Assembly: GCA_910585815.1 (NCBI GenBank)
Contig: CAJUFJ010000015.1
Location: 1-61,398, forward strand
DNA: 61,398 nt
Origin: an uncultured Oscillospiraceae bacterium
GTDB lineage: Bacteria; Bacillota; Clostridia; Oscillospirales; Oscillospiraceae
Reading direction: 5' to 3'
Positions 58,963 through 61,398 of this stretch are shown here, piece after piece. Each line of letters opens with the position of its first letter. Within the stretch, counting starts at the first letter, position 1. The notes below the pieces were generated by a model, which saw only the letters and a list, made by a program, of their open reading frames with translations, searched no databases and was not told where the DNA came from. Both the position numbers and the translations under genes were made by a program.

Positions 58963-59152
58963 GCAAGGCTCCTTTGGAAAGGAGCTGTCAGCCGCAGGCT
59001 GACTGAGGATTGTATTTCGCCGCAGGCGAAATGTGCGGAGCAAACCAGATTTTGCAAAACTGGGTTTACTTCGTATGTTTTGCTCCGCAAAACGCAATCC
59101 TCCGCCCCAGTTTGCGAACTGGGGCACCTCCTTTCAAAAGGAGGCTCTTTGC
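58963..59152. repeat. 190-bp nested inverted-repeat element
   Basis: Ends GCAAGGCTCCTTTGGAAAGGAG and (right) CTCCTTTCAAAAGGAGGCTCTTTGC are mirror-like; inside, CAGCCGCAGGCTG, AGGATTG/CAATCCT (59006-59012 and 59095-59101) and GCGGAGCAAA/TTTGCTCCGC form nested stems. Shares TGTCAGCCGCAGGCTGACTGA with the element at 34219. Likely a non-autonomous repeat inserted upstream of lepA. Confidence 0.7.
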
Positions 59153-59165
59153 GCGCTCCTGGACG

Positions 59166-59882
59166 TTATTTCTTTTCCTGTTTTGCCTTCCGCCCTCCGC
59201 TGATGGCGGTGACCCGCTCGCCGGTGTTGTGGACCACCTGGAGGACGGACTGGTACAGCACCGGGTAATCCCGGGCCAGGGCGTCGTTGGTCATCTCGGG
59301 CCAGGGGCCCTTGGCCTTGGCGTGGGCGGCCAGGGCGTCGGACAGCTCAGCCTCGCAGCATTTCATATCGGCCTCAGCCAGGCCCGCCTGAAAGTGCCGG
59401 GGCGGCACGGAGAAAAAGTCCGGGTTGTTGTCCGGGTTGGCGTCGTAGAGCCGGCGGTAGACGGTATACACCGCGGTGGACAGGTAGCCGGCGGCGGCCT
59501 GGATGGCCTCCCGGCTGCCCGTTTTGCCCAGCAGGCCGAACAGCACGCCGATGGAATTGACCAGCAGCTTTTTGCTCAGCAGGGCCAGCACGCCCCCCTT
59601 GAGGGAGTTGTTTTTCTCGTCGCTGATGTCGTACAGCTCGTCGGGGGAAATGGTGGCGCCGTCCCGGGTGAGGGTGCGGCCCAGGAGGAAGTCGGCGGAC
59701 ACGCCGTAGTAGTCGCAGGCCTTCACCACAAAGACCAGGCCGGGCTCCCGCACGCCGTTCTCGTAGTGGCTGAGCAGGGCCTGGGAGATGCCCAGGGCTT
59801 CGGCGGCGGTGCGCTGGCTCACCCCCTTCTCCTGCCGCAGCAGGGACAGGGTGCGGGGAAACTCCGGATTCTCTAATTTCAT
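59166..59882 (-). CDS. XRE-family regulator with helical C-terminal domain
   Basis: 238 residues from ATG 59882, behind GAGGTGGAGAG. N-terminal Cro/cI HTH (LRQEKGVSQRTAAEALG then QALLSHYENGVREPGL, VSADFLLGR) followed by about 150 mostly helical residues with no known domain; a weak hydrophobic patch (LLSKKLLVNSIGVLFGLLG) near 110. Effector and targets unknown. Divergent from pta, so it may sense a metabolite of acetyl-CoA or acetate metabolism. Confidence 0.85.
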   Translation of the reverse strand: MKLENPEFPRTLSLLRQEKGVSQRTAAEALGISQALLSHYENGVREPGLVFVVKACDYYGVSADFLLGRTLTRDGATISPDELYDISDEKNNSLKGGVLALLSKKLLVNSIGVLFGLLGKTGSREAIQAAAGYLSTAVYTVYRRLYDANPDNNPDFFSVPPRHFQAGLAEADMKCCEAELSDALAAHAKAKGPWPEMTNDALARDYPVLYQSVLQVVHNTGERVTAISGGRKAKQEKK

Positions 59883-59966
59883 ATCTCTCCACCTCAAACA
59901 AGGATGCTGCCGGGTCCGCCGGCCCGGGGCCGGCCCGTCCCGGACCGCTCAAAATACACTTGGTAT

Positions 59967-59995
59967 AGTATAACTGACCCATTACCGTCAGTAAA
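59967..59995 (-). promoter_or_regulatory. Promoter of the XRE gene
   Basis: Minus strand TTTACT (59990-59995), 17-base spacer, TATACT (59967-59972). Overlapping partial palindromes (GGTATAGTATAAC) surround the -10. Confidence 0.65.
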
Positions 59996-60060
59996 GAGGA
60001 AATTTCAAAATTCCCTTGGAATTTTTCTTGCCTCCCCGGCAGAAAACTATCCTGCGGCCC

Positions 60061-60089
60061 TTGCAATTTTCCCCGGGAAATGCTACCAT
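60061..60089 (+). promoter_or_regulatory. Promoter of pta
   Basis: TTGCAA (60061-60066), 17-base spacer, TACCAT (60084-60089), about 55 bases before the start codon. Confidence 0.65.
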
Positions 60090-60144
60090 GATAATTGAGA
60101 TTCCGGTGGGAAGCACCAATTTTGATTTGGAGGCATGATGCAAT

Positions 60145-61119
60145 ATGTTTGGAAAGCTCATTGATATCCTGAAGAAAAGTCCCAAGAAGATCGTCTTCAC
60201 CGAGGGCACCGACCCCCGCATTCTGGAGGCGTCCGCCCGCCTGCTGTCCGGTACCTTCCTGACCCCCATCCTGGTGGGCAGCGAGGCCGAGATTCGCGCC
60301 GCCGCCGAGGACGCCGGCTTCAACATCCGGGGCGCCGAGATTTACGACCCCGAGAACTATGAAAAGATGGACGCCATGGTGGAGAAGATGGTGGAGTTGC
60401 GCAAGGGCAAGATGACCGCCGACGAGTGCCGGGCCATGCTCCGCAAGGGCAACTACTTCGGCACCATGCTGGTGGCCATGGGCATCGCTGACGCCCTTCT
60501 GGGCGGCGCCACCTACTCCACCGCCGACACCGTCCGCCCCGCCCTCCAGCTGGTGAAGACCAAGCCGGGCAACTCCATCGTCTCCTCCTGCTTCATCCTG
60601 GTGCGTCCCTACGCCACCGGCGGCAACATGGTGCTGGCCATGGCCGACTGCGCCATCAACATCGACCCCACCGAGGATGAGCTGGTGGAGATCGCCTCCG
60701 AGACCGTCAAGTGCGCCGAAATCTTCGGCGTGGACCCCAAGGTGGCCTTCCTCAGCTACTCCACCTTCGGCTCCGGCAAGGGCCCCGTGGTGGACAAGAT
60801 GCGCAACGCCGCCGAGAAGGCCAAGGCCGCCATGCCCGAGGTGCCCATTGAGGGCGAGCTGCAGTTCGACGCCGCCGTCTCCCCCCGGGTGGCCCAGACC
60901 AAGTGCCCCGACTCCAAGGTGGCCGGCTACGCCAACACCTTCATCTTCCCCGACATCAGCGCGGGCAACATCGGCTATAAGATCGCCCAGCGCCTGGGCT
61001 CCTTCGAGGCCTACGGCCCCATCCTGCTGGGCCTGAACGCCCCCATCAACGACCTGTCCCGGGGCTGTAACGCCCAGGAGGTCTACTCCATGGCCATCAT
61101 CACCGCCGCCCTGGCCTAA
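60145..61119 (+). CDS. pta: Phosphate acetyltransferase
   Basis: 324 residues behind TTGGAGG. Single-domain Pta: VFTEGTDPRILEA at the start, GGATYSTADTVRPALQ, SCFILV, SYSTFGSGKGP and FIFPDISAGNIGYK near the end. It converts acetyl-CoA and phosphate to acetyl phosphate, which acetate kinase uses to make ATP in fermentation. Length matches short Pta (about 325-335). Acetate kinase is not in the window. Confidence 0.97.
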   Translation: MFGKLIDILKKSPKKIVFTEGTDPRILEASARLLSGTFLTPILVGSEAEIRAAAEDAGFNIRGAEIYDPENYEKMDAMVEKMVELRKGKMTADECRAMLRKGNYFGTMLVAMGIADALLGGATYSTADTVRPALQLVKTKPGNSIVSSCFILVRPYATGGNMVLAMADCAINIDPTEDELVEIASETVKCAEIFGVDPKVAFLSYSTFGSGKGPVVDKMRNAAEKAKAAMPEVPIEGELQFDAAVSPRVAQTKCPDSKVAGYANTFIFPDISAGNIGYKIAQRLGSFEAYGPILLGLNAPINDLSRGCNAQEVYSMAIITAALA

Positions 61120-61132
61120 AACTTTGCGTAAT

Positions 61133-61160
61133 AAACCCTCCGGTTATACCGGAGGGTTTT
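61133..61160 (+). terminator. Terminator of pta
   Basis: AAACCCTCCGGT/ACCGGAGGGTTT perfect 12-bp stem with a three-base loop, followed by T. Confidence 0.92.
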
Positions 61161-61218
61161 CATATCTCCCGTTTTACAAAAAATCGCCGGAGCAAGCGAA
61201 ACGCGGCTTGCTCCGGCG

Positions 61219-61294
61219 TGGTGACCCGTCGGGGACTCGAACCCCGGACCCACGGCTTAAAAGGCAGTTGCTCTACCAACTGAGCTAACGGGTC
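61219..61294 (-). tRNA. tRNA-Lys (anticodon TTT)
   Basis: 76 bases including an encoded CCA (TGG at 61219-61221 on the plus strand). Acceptor GACCCGT/ACGGGTC, D arm GCTC-AGTTGGTA-GAGC, anticodon loop CTTTTAA, T arm CGGGG-TTCGAGT-CCCCG. The anticodon stem has one T/C mismatch. Reads AAA/AAG. Confidence 0.97.
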
Positions 61295-61329
61295 ACGTTG
61301 ATTGAAAAGGGGGGCCGCCTGCGGCGGCC

Positions 61330-61398
61330 TGGCAGGGATGGCTGGACTCGAACCAGCGGATGAGGGAGTCAAAGTCCCTTGCCTTACCACTTGGCTAC
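61330..61398 (-). tRNA. tRNA-Gln (anticodon TTG), 5' end cut by the window
   Basis: Encoded CCA at 61330-61332 (TGG on plus), T arm GCTGG-TTCGAGT-CCAGC, anticodon stem AGGGA/TCCCT with loop CTTTGAC, D arm present. About six acceptor bases lie beyond the window edge. 35 bases upstream of the tRNA-Lys gene, likely one tRNA operon. Confidence 0.95.

Noticed and set aside
1..61398. CRISPR array, rRNA genes or a complete insertion sequence
   Set aside because: No regularly spaced identical repeats, no rRNA-like sequence and no transposase gene were seen on either strand.

Overview
The window looks like chromosome from a high-GC, anaerobic, spore-forming Clostridia, most like the gut Oscillospiraceae (Flavonifractor/Lawsonibacter/Intestinimonas type). 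This is inferred from gene content (SpoIID, ribonuclease Y, single-domain Pta, fused TRAP permease with TAXI receptor, SLH proteins, many lipoproteins) and from GCC/CTG-rich codon use; no 16S gene is present. It opens in the 3' end of pyrG and closes in a tRNA-Gln gene cut by the window edge.

Region 1 (about 1.6-16.6 kb) is the most striking. It appears to be a self-contained poly-gamma-glutamate (PGA) locus: pgsB, pgsC, a large fusion of a PGA-system protein with a zinc metallohydrolase, and a sensor kinase/response regulator pair, all tightly coupled. After a terminator come two secreted gamma-glutamyltransferase-like lipoproteins, a small lipoprotein (DUF6305-like), a TRAP-like large permease, a 48-residue membrane protein and a second metallohydrolase. 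A LysR regulator and a divergent glutamate racemase close the block. No CapA/PgsA gene is present. My reading is that the locus makes an extracellular glutamate polymer, trims or attaches it, and re-imports the products under two-component control.

Region 2 (16.6-27.9 kb) is a divergent amino-sugar regulon. The minus strand carries a NagC/ROK-type regulator and then an operon for class II aldolase, PPi-type phosphofructokinase, triose-phosphate isomerase and a LarA-family protein. The plus strand carries a NitT/TauT-type ABC transporter, a NagB homologue and NagA. Together they could take an N-acetylated amino-sugar phosphate to triose phosphates. The transporter class is unexpected for a sugar.

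Region 3 (28-34 kb) is a hydroxy- or oxo-acid module: fused TRAP permease, TAXI receptor, Ldh2-type dehydrogenase and RraA-like aldolase/decarboxylase, with a divergent LysR gene and clear palindromes between them. Region 4 (34-46 kb) holds a small phage-like protein behind a palindromic repeat, a 1328-residue SLH protein, and an autoregulated tetR-tolC-hlyD-RND efflux operon. Region 5 (46-55 kb) holds two paralogous 49-residue ORFs flanking a divergent XRE/RHH gene pair, nadE, a tandem hairpin-bearing repeat, a TetR gene, a REC-GGDEF protein, a chemoreceptor and rny. Region 6 (55-61.4 kb) is mostly core: a decayed SLH fragment, spoIID-like, lepA, an HTH gene, pta, tRNA-Lys and tRNA-Gln.

Several families of intergenic palindromic or tandem repeats are scattered through the window. 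No rRNA, CRISPR array, complete insertion sequence or prophage was seen.
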